Shown: positions 20,813 through 32,502 of the stretch, piece after piece
Layout of the letters: the number at the start of each line of letters is the position of its first letter
Numbering within the stretch: position 1 is the stretch's first letter
Assembly (NCBI GenBank): GCA_016858145.1
Contig: JAEHOE010000033.1
Span: 558,001-622,000, forward strand
Length of the DNA stretch: 64,000 nucleotides
DNA from: Edaphochlamys debaryana
Lineage: Eukaryota; Chlorophyta; Chlorophyceae; Chlamydomonadales
Direction of reading: 5' to 3'
Notes under the pieces: generated by a model
Told to the model about the DNA's origin: nothing
The model's database searches: none
What the model saw: the letters and a program-made list of their open reading frames with translations, nothing else
Made by a program: the position numbers and the translations under genes

Positions 20813-23088
20813 ACCGCGCGATTGCTTGCCGGAAAGTCCAGGCGCGAGAGCGTGTTTACCGACCCAGTTGACGTGTCTGACAATAGCAGAACAAGATGAG
20901 AGAAGACGCTAGATACTAGCGAAGCTGGAGGAAGGAGTCGTGGTCGCCAGACTGCCGCGAGAAGGACGCAGCTCTGGTCGCACGCGCCCCTGCGGTCGGG
21001 CACGGGGCTTCGGGCAAACCCGCGTGTAAAGTTCGGCGCAGGAGGTTTCGCGCGTTGTGTGAGCCGCGTCGTGGCATGCGGCATGCCCTTAGCCGCAAAA
21101 TGCCCGGGATTTCGTGCCCCGCCCCCCGGCAACCTTGATGCTCGCTCGCCGCGACACCACAACCCCCGCTACATTCCGCCGATCAACTCACCACCCGAAG
21201 CCCTCTTGACGAGCTTGGTGCCAGGAAAGTAGCTAGAGCGTGTGCTGGTACGCCAGTGACCGCTACAGTGTGCACCAATGGCCGTTCCAAGGCCGGTCTG
21301 CGGCAGTAGCGCTGCTAGCGCCAGCATGCGAGACGACAGTCCGGGCGTGATAGGGTGCAAGAGGGGTCTATACAGTATACCGCAAAGCATTGAGGGCAGG
21401 GGGTGCAAGCCGAAAGTTTAGCACACGAGCGTGCACCACGGGAGGGGTGAGCGAGCCTTACTTGCATGGGTGCCGTACGACCCCGCGCAGAGCAAGCCGC
21501 GTTTCATGGTGTCGCTGTGACTGTTAGCCCTCAGGGAACAGCTATGAGTTATAGTGGGTCCAGCTCAGTAAGGCCGTGGAGGGTCGGCCAAACGCTCACA
21601 TCCCATGGCCCGCTTGCCCCACCCCGGACGGCAGCTCAGCGCCCCTGCGCAGCGCCATAGAGCTTGCTGAAAAGTGCACAATGCAATGCAAGGCTGGCCA
21701 AAGCAACTCAGCTCGGCGGGCCCCGCGAGCAAGATGATTGGGGGCTTGTTCGTCAAGTACAGAGCACGAGGCGGGGCGGGCGGCGGCCCAATCGATAGGG
21801 AATAAATCGGTCCAGGCCAGTAACCAACGGGGGTCTTGCCAAAATCCCGACCATTTTGCGTCATAGTGATGTCGATCTGCAGCGCTAAGCCTATTGCCAC
21901 GGTCAGTTTCATCGGCATGCAGCACTGCTGTCGTGAGGGGCCCGGGGTCAGGTTGTGACGTGTCGTGGGCGTGAGGGGGGTCACACCGCGGGCGTGGGGG
22001 TGAAAGCAAAGCGCTATGCAGCGGAGCACGATGGCACGCTGGGCTCCGGGCCCCCAGGGCGTGACGACGGCACAGCGTCTGGCAGGGTCAGGCCGGGGCT
22101 GACGTGGGCCACCCCTGGACATGGGCCATTCATAATGCTTGCGAGTGAGGGCTGCAGCGGCCAGAGGTCGGCCCCCCCCCCAGGTCGGGAACCGGTTGGG
22201 GTTGAGCCGCTGTCTGGCCTCGCCTGCTACTACGTATTGCGTACGTGGATTGTGGATGGCCTCGAGTTCGGCACAAGGATCTGGTAGCCTTGCCTCAGAT
22301 ATGGGGCAAGCCTCAGGCGGCGTGGCGACCTCTGCCCCTACAAGACTCGGGGCAGGCTCGTGCGCTGTGCCCGCCTTCCAGGCACAGGTTGCGATGGTTA
22401 CAGCAGGAACCGCCTCCAGAAGGGTGAGGGGTTGAGCGAGAGGGCCACCTACTGGGTGTGCCACCTGCACACCGACACCCATGCAACGTGACAGGCTTGC
22501 GGTCGTCACTCCACGTAGCTAGGGCCAGCCCGTAGGAGTGGTAGGACCCCCCTCGATACTAAACCGCCGTGTCTTTAGCCTGGGGCCACAGGCACAGACC
22601 GTCACAGACCCCATCCCCTGATGCGGCTGATGGCAACACGCTGGCCCCCGGGCCCAGGCGCACGCGCTCGCTCATAAGCGTGCAGCTTTGATGCAGGGAT
22701 CATGCCCCCAGAGCGTCAAAGGGGGTTACAGGGCTGCTCAGCCGGGGCTGGCCTCATCTGGCAGCCAGAGAGCCCACGCCACCTAACGCAGAGCTTCGCA
22801 AGCCCACCGAAGAACGCTGTTGGCCGCTTACCCCAGCTTTCCGACCGACGCTTCTTGCATCAGTCCTCCTTTGCCGGATGCAACCCCCCACGGTCACTTG
22901 CGGGAGGACATGCGCACATGCCCGCTGCTGCCCGGTCTCCCGTTCCATCCTCTCATTCAAGGGAACACGCCACCCAGGCCTGAACCCCGACATGTCCGTA
23001 CCCTAACCCGGCCCACCACTTCCCGGCCTGCATGAATTGAGCCCGCACCGCTACGCCATCAACGCCCAGCGCGCAGCCTAGAGCCGGC
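20813..23088. other. Long spacer without recognisable genes
   Basis: About 2.3 kb between the psbX 5' end and the ankyrin gene stop. Open frames on both strands are short or overlapping and have no family I recognise. The psbX promoter should lie at its left edge. TATA-like sequence (TATACAGTATAC) occurs near 21370. The base composition is more mixed than that of the neighbouring genes. Confidence 0.45.
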
Positions 23089-25988
23089 TTAGCCCATGCC
23101 CGGAGGCATTGCGGGGCCAGCAGCCGCCACGTAGCTTCCGTCCTCCTCGTCCTCGCCCACGCTCGCACCGGCGGCACCTCCGCCGCCCCCTCCACCCAGT
23201 CCCGGGGGCATGGCCGGCCCTGCTGCCACAGCGTAGCTGCCCTCCTCCCCCTCGTCCTCCTCCTCGTCCTCGTCGCTCTCCTGCAAGCGGGCATGCACGC
23301 ACGAATGGCGATTGGGGTTGTGAGTGACGTGTCGCCTGCTGGCCATAACTGACACCCCATGTATGCCAAGAGGACCAACCATCCGGGAAATGGACAGAGC
23401 CCCCCCAGCCCCTCGCGCCCGTCTTGCTGACAGCCAACCGGCACAGCAACACTGGTGCCCCCCGAGCCCGCTCCCCACCAGCCTAGCACTGCTCTCTGCC
23501 CCGCTCAGGTCTCCATGCCTTCGAGTTCCCTGGCCCCCAGCCCCAACGCACCTGGTCCTCAGAATCACCGCCCGCCAGCGCCGCCGCCTCCAGCTCCATG
23601 CGCTCGCCGCCGCGATCCGCGCCCTCCTCGGAATCCAGATCCGAGTCCATCTCGGAATCCGACCCAGATGGCTCCCCGTCGTCCTCGGCCGCCAGGTCCC
23701 CGATCCGCAGCGCCCGCGCCCCGCCCGCCCCGGCGCCGCGGGCTGCGGACGGGCCCGGGCCCGCACCCGCAGCCGCCTCCGCCTCTTCGTCTTCCTCCAG
23801 GAAGGCTGCGGGCATGGGCACGACCTTGCGTTGCGGCGCTGCCGGCGCCGGCTGAGCCTGCGGCTGTGCGGGCTGCGGCCGCGACGGCCCGGCTGCTGCC
23901 CCAGCCTCCTCCGCCGGCTGTTCCCCGGTCGCCGCGGCGGCCTCCGCCGCCGGCCTGGCTTGGCCTGCCGCCGCCGCCGCCTGCCGCTGCTCCTGCGCCC
24001 GCCGCTGCGCAGGCGGCCGGATAGAGGGCCCCGCCTCCTCCTCCTCGTCCTCGCCATCCATGGGCCCGAGAGCCACCGCCGCCGGCCGCTTCACCGCCGG
24101 CGCCCGCGCCGCGGCCCCGGCGGGTCCCGGCCCCGCGCCGTCGCCATTCGAGCCATCCCCCGCCGCGCCAGCTCCAGCACCGGCGCCGGCGCCCTCCCCA
24201 GCATCTGCGTCCGCCCCGTCATCGCCCGCCGCCGCCTTGCCCCGGAGGTTCCGCTGCTTGCGCGGCTTGCACTCCGCCCCGTCCGCTGCGCCGGCCTCGC
24301 CGCCCGCCGCCTTGGCGGCCTCCGCTGCGGCCTTGGCGGCCGCCGCCTTCTCCCGCTCCGCCGCCTGCGTCTGCGCCGCCTCCTCCAACAGGGCCAGGAT
24401 CTGGTGTGGAGGCAGGGTGGAGCCATGGCGAAGTGTGCGGGGTCAGGAGCAGGCTTTGGGCTGGAAACGGGTGCAATGGATGTGGTGTGTGGAGGCAAGG
24501 TGGAGCCCACGAGCAGTGCGAGGGGTCAGGAGCAGGCTTAGGGATAGCCGGATAGGGAGGACACAGTGAATTTGGTGTGGAGGCAGTCGGGAGCGATGGA
24601 GCCGTCGTTGTGAGCGGTCCGGAAGGAGAGGAGTAGCAGGGGTGCAGTGGAGATTGCTGGTAGGGCAGGGGAATAGGGCCCCGTGGGCGGCCATCCCCGC
24701 GCAGGCCCGGCCCCACCTCCGGGTCCTTAGTCAGCTGCATGGGCGTCTCGTTGCGCTTAGTCACGGCCGTGGCGCTGGCGTGCCTCTTCAGCAGCAGCGC
24801 CACCACCATCTTGTGCCCTGTCGGAATGGGCCGGACGGCGACGGAGGGAGCAGGGTGGGCATGGATGTCGGACTGCCACAACCATGACAATGCTCACGGT
24901 GAAGACTCGTTAGTCTTAGACTCAAAACTTAGAGAGTCCCGAGAGCCACTACAGGGTAACCTGGGAGGCCAAGGCGGCCCTGGTGCAACCTGTGTCCGGA
25001 AGGGACCGACCCCGCGAGGGCCCCGCCTCACCCGCTTGCGCGGCGAAATGCAGCGGCGTGAAGCCCTTGCGTGTGCGCGCGTCCATGTAGAGGCCTGGAG
25101 GGAGGGGGCAAGCGGGCAAAGGGCGCAGGAGGAGGCTCGGGCGCAGGAGTGCCGTGAGCAACGGGTGCCCCCCAGCCGGTCCGAGCCGTCTCGCGGTGCT
25201 CGCGCGTGCCCGATGCCCACACCGTAACTGGAAGCCGGTGCTGGGGAGCCCAGTGGCGTCACGGAACCAAATCACGCCCCCCGAAAACTCATGCCATGGT
25301 GGCTGACTGCCCTTGCTCAGTGGCCAAGGGATTCCCCACCCTGTGACCGCACCCCTCCGGCTCCAGCAACCGCCCGTCCTCACTCCCCAACACCCGCTGC
25401 ACGCTTTGTTGGTCCTATTTTGTCAGCATACAGAGCCCTCCTTGACCGTCCGCACGGCCCGCTGGCTACGGTCCATGGCCCAGCCGCAGTGCCTCCGACC
25501 CCTGGGCGCGCCGCACCTGCGTTGAGCAGGTGCCGCACGCACTCGTGGTGGCCCTTCTGCGCCGCAAAGTGCATCGCGTTCATGTCGTCCGCCGCTGCAG
25601 CACCATACTGCGCGCCGTGCGCAAGCAGCACCTTGAGGATGTCCTGCACGGTTGCGGAGGCCAGGGGGCGGGGGGGTGGGTGCGGGGTGGGTGCGGGGTG
25701 GAGGAGCTGGGCCCGGAACGCCCGGCCGGCGGAGTGTTCCCCTTCGACAAGCTTTGACTCCAACCCTGCTGTTGCCAGCCCGAACGCGCTGCGGAGAAGG
25801 CATCGACCGGAATTTGGGCCGAGTCAGCCGCGAAAAACGCTCACCGTCTGCCCCGCCCACGCAGCGAGATGCAGTGGCGTCCGATTGAGCTTGTCCCGAG
25901 TGTTCACGTCGGTCTGAGCCGCGACGAGCTCGTGCACAGCCTGGAGATTGCCATTCCTCGCCGCGTCGTGTAGAGCGCAGAGGGCCAT
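23089..25988 (-). CDS. Ankyrin-repeat protein with acidic, Ala-rich tail
   Basis: Six exons, 25988-25845, 25643-25517, 25094-25032, 24817-24717, 24400-23552 and 23280-23089, give 491 residues in phase. The first four exons encode four ankyrin repeats at residues ~1-145. Recognisable units are LHDAARNGNLQAVHELVAAQ, TPLHLAAWAGQT, MNAMHFAAQKGHHECVRHLL, FTPLHFAAQAGH and MVVALLLKRHASA, a normal ankyrin layout for protein-protein contacts. Exon 5 encodes a coiled-coil-like Ala/Glu/Lys stretch, a basic patch (KPRKQRNLRGK) that could serve as a nuclear signal, then a long Ala/Gly/Pro/Glu-rich disordered region with acidic clusters. The C-terminus ends in two copies of a SY-x-A-AAGPAMPPG motif separated by Gly and acidic runs. 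Role unknown; an adaptor or nuclear regulator is possible. Confidence 0.85.
24430..24660. repeat. Degenerate tandem repeat in ankyrin-gene intron 4
   Basis: Two to three imperfect copies of a ~75-base unit containing TGTGGAGGCA, GGTGGAGCC and GGGGTCAGGAGCAGGCTT within the intron between ankyrin exons 4 and 5. Confidence 0.7.
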
Positions 25989-26731
25989 TGCAGCACTCCC
26001 TCCTCTTTCCTGGCTATGTGATCAGCGTCTCACGGAGCTGGTCAAGCCCGGAGAAAGCTTCCGAGCGCTCTGCGCCGCTTCCGAAGAGCCTCGCCGGCGC
26101 CAATGAACAATGGTCCTAGTGCTACTCCTTCAGCTTCACATGCTTAACTTATTTGAGGCGGCAGGTGGTCAGCCGACACAGGCAAGTGCTGGCGGGCAAT
26201 GGGCTTCGGTCAGGGGTTGCTCCGACGGGGTTTGGGGATGGACTACCGTGTGTAAAGCTGCAGCCCTGACGGCCTAGTACTATGGGATAGCTGGCGGGGG
26301 CGGAGGGGGGCTGCCAGGGTGGCATCTGGCATGGTGCATGGGGGCATGGGGTGACGGGGCGTCCAGCACGCAGGGCGGCAGCCCCAATCAGTCGCAGTAG
26401 CAGTTGCCGGATGCCGGTGCGTGTTCGCAAAGGTGCGAAATGGGTGTAGGGAAGGAGTCCAGGGAACAGGGAAGAGTGCGGCTGACAGGTTGGGGTTGGG
26501 GGGACGGTGGGGGGTCTCAGGCAGGAGCAGTGGCACGCGTGGCCTGCACCAACCCCTGGCCGGAGTGGCCGCTGTCTCGCAGCTGCCAGCCTTAACGACA
26601 GGGGCACAAGAGCACATCCATAAAAACAGCATCCAAGCTCCACCACTGCCTTCTAGGTGCAAGCGCCAACACGCCTCGAACCTTGGCCCAGTCCCTGGCA
26701 AACGCACGCGCCACCGCGGCCTCTCCGCAAA
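25989..26731. promoter_or_regulatory. Divergent promoter region, ankyrin gene / membrane protein gene
   Basis: The two flanking genes start at either edge and run apart, so their promoters share this ~740-base spacer. No specific motif is identified. Confidence 0.4.
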
Positions 26732-28497
26732 ATGCAGCTGGAGACGGACTCCTTGCCTCGCTCCAAGGCCTCTGCGTGCTACAGCGCTAGCCCGGCGGAC
26801 GAGGAGCTGCGGGAGCCGGTTCAAACGCTGGCTCCCAGCCCTCGGTCTACGCCGCGCAGCGCCCGCGGAAGCCTGCAGCACCAACAGCAACAGCCAGCGC
26901 CCGACCCACGCAGCAGCCCTGCAAACGCCGGAAAGCAGCAGCCGCAACCGCGCCTGGAGGAGACGGGCGCCAGCGGCTTCGACTCGGCTTCGTCGCAGCC
27001 CACGCCTTCTCGCGCCTCGGCGCGAGGTCAGAATGGCGCTCTGGCGAGCCTCGGTAGCAGCGGCTCGAGTTGGGCTCGGGAGGCAGTGCCGGGGAGCCCC
27101 GAGCCGGGCGCGGCGCCGCGGCGCCGGTCGCAGGCGCCGACCTCCCCCGGTCCCGCGGCCGCTCCGACCCACAACGGCGGCCCCCCTCTCCCCTTCTCCG
27201 CCAGCTCCCGCCGCGACTCGGGCGTGGGGGATGCGGTCCGCGGCGGCGGCTTCCAGCTCCCGCCGGTGCACCCCTCCGGCAGCGGCCGCAGCACCCCCGC
27301 CGCCAGCAGCGGCGGCGGTGCGCACCAGGACCCGTCCCGCAGCTTCTTCTCCCTGAACCGCGTGCCGTCGGGCGGCGGCGGCGGCGGCGGCTCCGTCGGC
27401 GGGCTCCTGTCCCAGCGCTCCAGCTCCGGCGCCGGCGGCCTGCCCGGCAGCGGCGGCGCCTCCCCGGCGACCGCCGCCGCCGCGCACCGCCACCGCCCGG
27501 CGCACCACATGCACCCTCCCTCCCGCCACCCCCACCCCCACCAGCACCTCCAGACCGGCACCTCACGAGCCGGCCCCGTGGCGCACGGTCGCTCCGGGGC
27601 CATCCGGTCCGGCTCCCCGCACCCGCCCTCCACCCCCGCCCGGCCCTCCCCCGGCACCCTCGTCCGCTACTTCCTGACCCCGCTCGTCCTGCTGCCCCTG
27701 ATCTGGCCCTGGATGCTGCTGTACGGCATCAACTTCGCCATGGCGACCACCGCCGTACTGTGTACGGCGATCGCGGACGTCGTGATCCTGGCGGCCGACA
27801 TGCTGCGACGCCACCGCCGCCACCCGGAGAGGGTGGTGGCGTGGGGGCTGCGGCAGCTGGCCTGGGTGGTGGCCTGCTACTGGGACGGCCTGTCGCAGCT
27901 GCACGCGGTGAGCTAAGAAGGCAGGGTTACGATTGCACGGGTCCATACGAGAGGTTGTGATGGTCCCACCTGCGGCCTCTCGGCACGTCCAGGCACGTTG
28001 GGGCACCGGTGTAACTCACTTACTCTAGCCGGGAGTTGAATCCGCCTGCGGGGGCTGCAGCTTCTAGCGGGGAGGTGCTGGTCAGCAAGGGTCGGCGGAC
28101 CAGCCCGCAGCAAGCTATCAGTCCAAAGCTCCAATGGCACTGGCTCGGCCAGGTTCTCACACCGCACCTCACCAACTTTTGAACCCCGCTCTCCGCCCTG
28201 CAGGCAGCCGAGGACGCCATCTCCGCCGTCCTCTCGGTCGCCGCGCCCCTGGCCGCCAGCCTCCTCCGCGCCTGCCCGCCTGCATCGCGCGCGCTGGAGA
28301 CGGCGGGCACCGTGCTGGCGCCCGTTTACGGCATCTTTGCGGCGATCTACGGAGCTGCCGTACGATGGTACTGCTGGATCCACGACGAGATCGTGCCCGT
28401 GGCGCTGGAGATGGCCGAGCGGGTGCCGGGGGTGCGCGGATGGCTGTGCCGGGCGGTGCTGGGGGAGGAGGGCGAGGAGCACAAGATGGGCATGTGA
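26732..28497 (+). CDS. Membrane protein with long disordered N-terminus, unknown function
   Basis: Two exons, 26732-27907 and 28204-28497, give 489 residues. Residues 1-~310 are a low-complexity Ser/Pro/Gly/Ala/His region with several Arg-Ser-x-Ser sites and no fold visible. The C-terminal ~180 residues are hydrophobic. One segment runs RYFLTPLVLLPLIWPWMLLY; then come IADVVILAADML, the region around VVACYWDGLSQL, and VYGIFAAIYGAAVRWYCW, suggesting three to four membrane-associated helices. The protein ends with a short acidic/basic tail (GEEGEEHKMGM). I do not recognise the family. The start is the first ATG in the frame, after an in-frame upstream stretch with no other ATG. Confidence 0.75.
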
Positions 28498-29249
28498 GGC
28501 TGTGAGGCTGTGAGGCTGTGTGCAGGGCTGCTCGTATGAGCCGGGGAGTCGTAGGCGCGGTGAATAGCCGGCCGGTGCTAACTTGAAGTGAGGCTGTGTG
28601 TGAGGCACACAGAGCTTCAGGCGCTTTTGCTGAGGGGAGCGTTTGAGACGGGGATAGAGCCTGTGAAGTGCTGTCAGCGCAAGGGGAGCGCGTGTGACGA
28701 CTGTGATGAGACCATGGGGGTGGGGTGGAAAGATCCTTACAACAGTCATGGGGCTGAGGGAAGGGAGTATGGTGCACTTGAACTGATGGGGGACTGCAGG
28801 AGCGGGGGCTGCAGGGAAGGAGTTGGCTCGTGCCTCGTGGATGAGCACGGAGTGTTCGAGTGGCTCCTTGCGGGAGGCGAGGGCAAGCGCTGGGAGCAGC
28901 GATCTGCAAGGAGACACACGCCTGCCATCACAGGATGCTGTCAGTTGGTGCATGCCGTGCGGCTTGCGGGGGCGTGGTGATGTAGGGAAGCGGGCCTCAT
29001 GAATCGGAACCCCTTACAATCTGCAATCCACAACTACACATCGTGTGCCGGCCATCAGAGTCCTTGCATCCCCAGTTCACCACTCCTCTGCCCCAGCCCG
29101 CCCTCACGCCAGCGGCTGACAGCCATGGGCCTGCCAACCCGGTCCGGTGCCCCCCACCACCGCTGCCGTCATCCTTACCCCTAGCGCAGCCATGCTTGCA
29201 AGCAGTCTGATTCCCCTGCACCGAACCCGGCACCCGGGGCGCCCGGGGC
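28498..29249. other. Convergent 3' spacer
   Basis: Lies between the stop codons of the membrane-protein gene (plus) and the following minus gene. Contains a short GTGAGGCTGT triplet repeat just after 28495 and no coding features. Confidence 0.5.
29014..29018 (-). terminator. UGUAA polyadenylation signal for the 29250-31017 gene
   Basis: TGTAA on the minus strand about 230 bases past that gene's stop. Assigned by motif and spacing. Confidence 0.5.
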
Positions 29250-31017
29250 CTAGCTGGAGACTCGTCCCAGCATCTGCCGCGCCGCCCGCCGCACCTCGCC
29301 CCAGTCCATGGGCGGAGGCGCCTGCAGCGGCATAGGCAGCGCCGTCTGCATCCCCACGGCCCGGCCCACGGGGGCAGCCTCAGCTTCGCCCCGACCAGCG
29401 CCGCCGCTGCCCACGTGCCCGCATGCAGAAGGAGACGGCGGCGGCGGCGGCGGGAGTCGGCCGGCGGCCGCACCAGCTGTGGTTGCAAGGGGTGCACCCA
29501 GGGATGCCGGCGGCTGCGCGTCGCGCGCATGGGGGTGGAGATGGAGCGGGGGCGCGGGCAGGGCCTGGTGGGGGCCGCACAGGCGGAGCTGCTCTAGCTC
29601 AGCCTGGCGGGAGGAAGCAGAGGAGGAAGGGCCCCGGGTGCGGCGGCGGCCAGGCAAAGCGGCAAGGGTGCACACGAAGGGTCTGAGGTCTGCTACAGCC
29701 CGCAAGCAGTTCCTGCCATCAAGCCTTCCGCAATGCCTTCAACAATGGCCATTTCCCGTCCCGCTTCCCCTCCTGCCTCCCCGCCATACTCTCTTCTCGG
29801 CCTCTCCTGCACTTGGCCCACGGTCCGCAGTCCACCCCCCTTCCATGCCCTTACCGGACCATGTCCACCGCGCCGGCCCTCTAACGCCATCCTGCGCCCA
29901 TACCGCCGCCTTCCCTGCCCCTACTGCACTTGGCCCACGGTCCGCAGTCCACCCCCCTTTCCCGCCTCACCCGCACCAGGTCCACCGCGCCGGCCCTCTA
30001 ACGCCATCCTGCGCCCATACCGCCGCCTTCCCTGCCCCTACTGCACTTGGCCCACGGTCCGCAGTCCACCCCCCTTTCCCGCCTCACCCGCACCAGGTCC
30101 ACCGCGCCGCTGCTCATGGCGTCGCCCACGAAGTTGGAGGTGGGGCCCACGCGGACCGCCTCGTAGCCGGGGCCGCAGCCCCGCAGCGCCGCCGGGGGGC
30201 TCCATGCAGCCAGGGGGCCGGCGGGGGAGGCGGCAGCGCCCGGGGCGGAACGAGACACGGCCTGGGAGGGAAGGGGCAGTGTCATGGAGCAAGGGACCCG
30301 AGGGTAAAGGTTGGGGCCCCTGGCCGCGTAGCACCGTGTGTGGCAACTGAGACCGCCCGCGGTGGCCTGTCGTGGCTCCGGTCCGGCCGCTGCAGCTGCG
30401 AAAGCGCACGTCTGCGTCCCTTCCAGCCCCTTCCGCAAATCCGCACGCGCACCTTCCTGTAGGGCCCCCCGTGCGGCTCCTTGACCCACACATCCCGGTG
30501 GTGGTGCGCCTCGGCGGCCGCACGCGCAGCGGCCAGCGCGTCGCGCCGGGCCAGGACCTGCGGCCTCGGTGCGTGGGGCCGGAATCACCAGGAGACCCAG
30601 CGTGCCTCGCGCACCAGCCCCCTCCCCCTCCACCCTCCACGCTCCATGGTTGTGCCACCGGCGAAGCCCCGCAGCCCGCCCCAGCCCCTGCCCGCCAGGG
30701 CCCTCGCTGCCTCGCACACGTGCAGTCGGACCCAGGACGCACACACGCACCTGCTCCGGCGTGGGCGGGGGCGCTTCCAGCTCCGCCAGGGCCCAGGACG
30801 CGGGCGCCCGCGCCAGCGGCAGCGGTAGCTGTGCAGGCCGCAGCGCGCCGGCCGGGGCCGCCGGGACCAGCGCCTGCGGGTCCGCGCCTCCGTCGCGCCC
30901 CCCCTCTGAGGCAAGCTGCAGGGGCAGGGGCAGCGGCTGCAGCGGTGCGAGGCCGGGGGCCCAGCCGCTGCCGCAGCTGGGGTCGGGGCCCCCGGTTGGG
31001 GACGAGGCGAGGGACAT
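29250..31017 (-). CDS. Hypothetical protein, four exons
   Basis: Exons 31017-30751, 30557-30453, 30261-30088 and 29603-29250 are in phase and give 299 residues. The N-terminal ~90 residues are rich in Pro, Leu, Ala and Gly. Exon 2 is helical and Ala-rich ([20 protein letters not shown], then VWVKEPHGGPYRK). Exon 3 contains CGPGYEAVRVGPTSNFVGDA, the only part that looks conserved. Exon 4 is a Pro/Ala/Gly linker ending in MDWGEVRRAARQMLGRVSS, probably a helix. No family recognised. The donor of exon 3 is ambiguous between two in-frame GT sites six bases apart (GTGCGG or GTGAGG); the latter was used. The exon 3 end is repeated downstream in the intron (see the repeat entry). Confidence 0.65.
29760..30113 (-). 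repeat. Tandem ~117-base repeat carrying exon 3 end and donor
   Basis: Two near-identical 117-base units begin at 29881 and 29998 (both start CTAACGCCATCCTGCGCCCA), with a third, diverged unit upstream at ~29760-29880. The right end of the last unit is the real 3' end of exon 3 with its donor (30082-30113). The same exon-end plus donor sequence recurs at 29965-29996 and, degraded, at 29851-29876. Confidence 0.9.
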
Positions 31018-32502
31018 GCCAGCGGCGCACCGTTGGCTTGGAACTGGTCAAAGTGGGATGTGTTTGCAGCTATGTCGAGTCGGTGAGCTGTGATGGGCTC
31101 GATGGAGTTCGAGAACGGGGGCCGCCGGTTGCAAGGCAGGGCCACACGGTGCAATGCCCTTCCTTGTCATGGCTCTCGGACCGGCCGACCAGCCCTGTGT
31201 CGAACACCGCCCGGCCTCGCCCGCAGCCGAAGGTCTAGTGCTGTTGTTGCGCGGGTCGCGAAGTGTACGCATGGGGGCGGTCGCGGGAAACGGGGGGAAC
31301 AGGCTTTCCAAGCAGGCGCGCTTACAGTGCCGCGTGTGCAGCGCCACTTGGCCTCCATGTCCATGCATCTCCCGACCGCCTTCAGCACCAAGCCTCTCCC
31401 CCTCCACTCACCACTTAGCGCCGGCAAATCAAGCCAAGCGCGAATAGCTTGCACCTCCACTTGAGTCACTTCATACTCTCGCGCCTGAGCTACCTTCCTC
31501 AAGACTGCTGTGCTACCTGCATTCCACGGGCCCCAGGAGACCACCCCCCCCAGGTCGAAAGACCTCGACAACGGACACAGCACGATACAAAGTCACGTCC
31601 GGTCTACAGTGTCACAGAGTCAAGCGGGATTCTCGAGTGGGAATCACAAGTTGTTGATGCGTCAAGCACTGAATGACCCTTGCATGTACGAGGTCACCTT
31701 GGTGCGGTCTTGCCACGTCACAAGAGCTGAGAGTCACATCACCACCACCGAGTCACACGACCACATAACGTACAGCGCCATAACGTACCACTCAACGCAG
31801 GAGAGGCACACCAACAAACACGCCACGATGAATAGGTGCAGGGCACCCGGCCGCCCCAAGACGAGGCGGCCGCGCCTGCAGCAACCCGAGGATCGATCAG
31901 CGATGAATCGATGCCATCCGGCATATGCGCGCTCCCAGGCATGCAAAGAGTTCCCTCCCTTGCACAGCGCACGGGGCGCAGCACATGGGAGGTCCGGCCC
32001 TTCCTGTATATGTTCTTCAGGGGTGCATTGCATGCCTCCCCACTGCATGATTAGCCTGTTGTTGCGGCACTAGCTACTGAGGCGGTCATGCATCCCGCCC
32101 TATAAAACCTGATGCGATGAAAAAGGGCAGAGGACCCCCAAGAGTCCAGCGCTCAAGCGCCGCCGCCAAACCACGGCGGACAGGTGTCAACGGATGTTGT
32201 TGAGCTATACACGCCGCCCAAACCACGGCGTTCCAAGTGGGATTGAGTAAAACGGCCGCCACCACTTGTAGGCAGGCCTCCCATCATCATCGTTTGCGGT
32301 ACAGCAGGCCAGTCCCTCAGCCACAAAAAGCTCGACTCGCAAGGATTATTTCTCTATGTCTTCTCAGCGCATACCCCTCCACGCTCCTGCCTGTCCTACC
32401 ATACAGTACGCAGCACTCAGGCCTCTACAAAAGCAGGTCATACCCAAGACCCTACCACTACAAGCTCCTTTGCGCCTCCCGCCTTTCCTCGCCCTCCCTG
32501 GC
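31018..32502. other. Spacer between two minus-strand hypothetical genes
   Basis: About 1.5 kb with no recognised gene. Contains clustered short GTCAC/CACC repeats at ~31720-31800 and two copies of CCAAACCACGGCG at ~32166 and ~32218. It should hold the promoter of the 29250-31017 gene and the 3' UTR of the 32503-33748 gene. Confidence 0.45.

Noticed and set aside
21565..22509. 314-codon minus-strand open frame in the psbX-ankyrin spacer
   Set aside because: No conserved motif, no supporting splice structure and no domain seen; kept as unexplained spacer rather than a gene.
26243..27547. 434-codon minus-strand open frame opposite the membrane-protein gene
   Set aside because: Arg/Ala/Gly-rich antisense shadow with no recognisable protein; the plus-strand frame ends in clear membrane helices and joins a second exon in phase.
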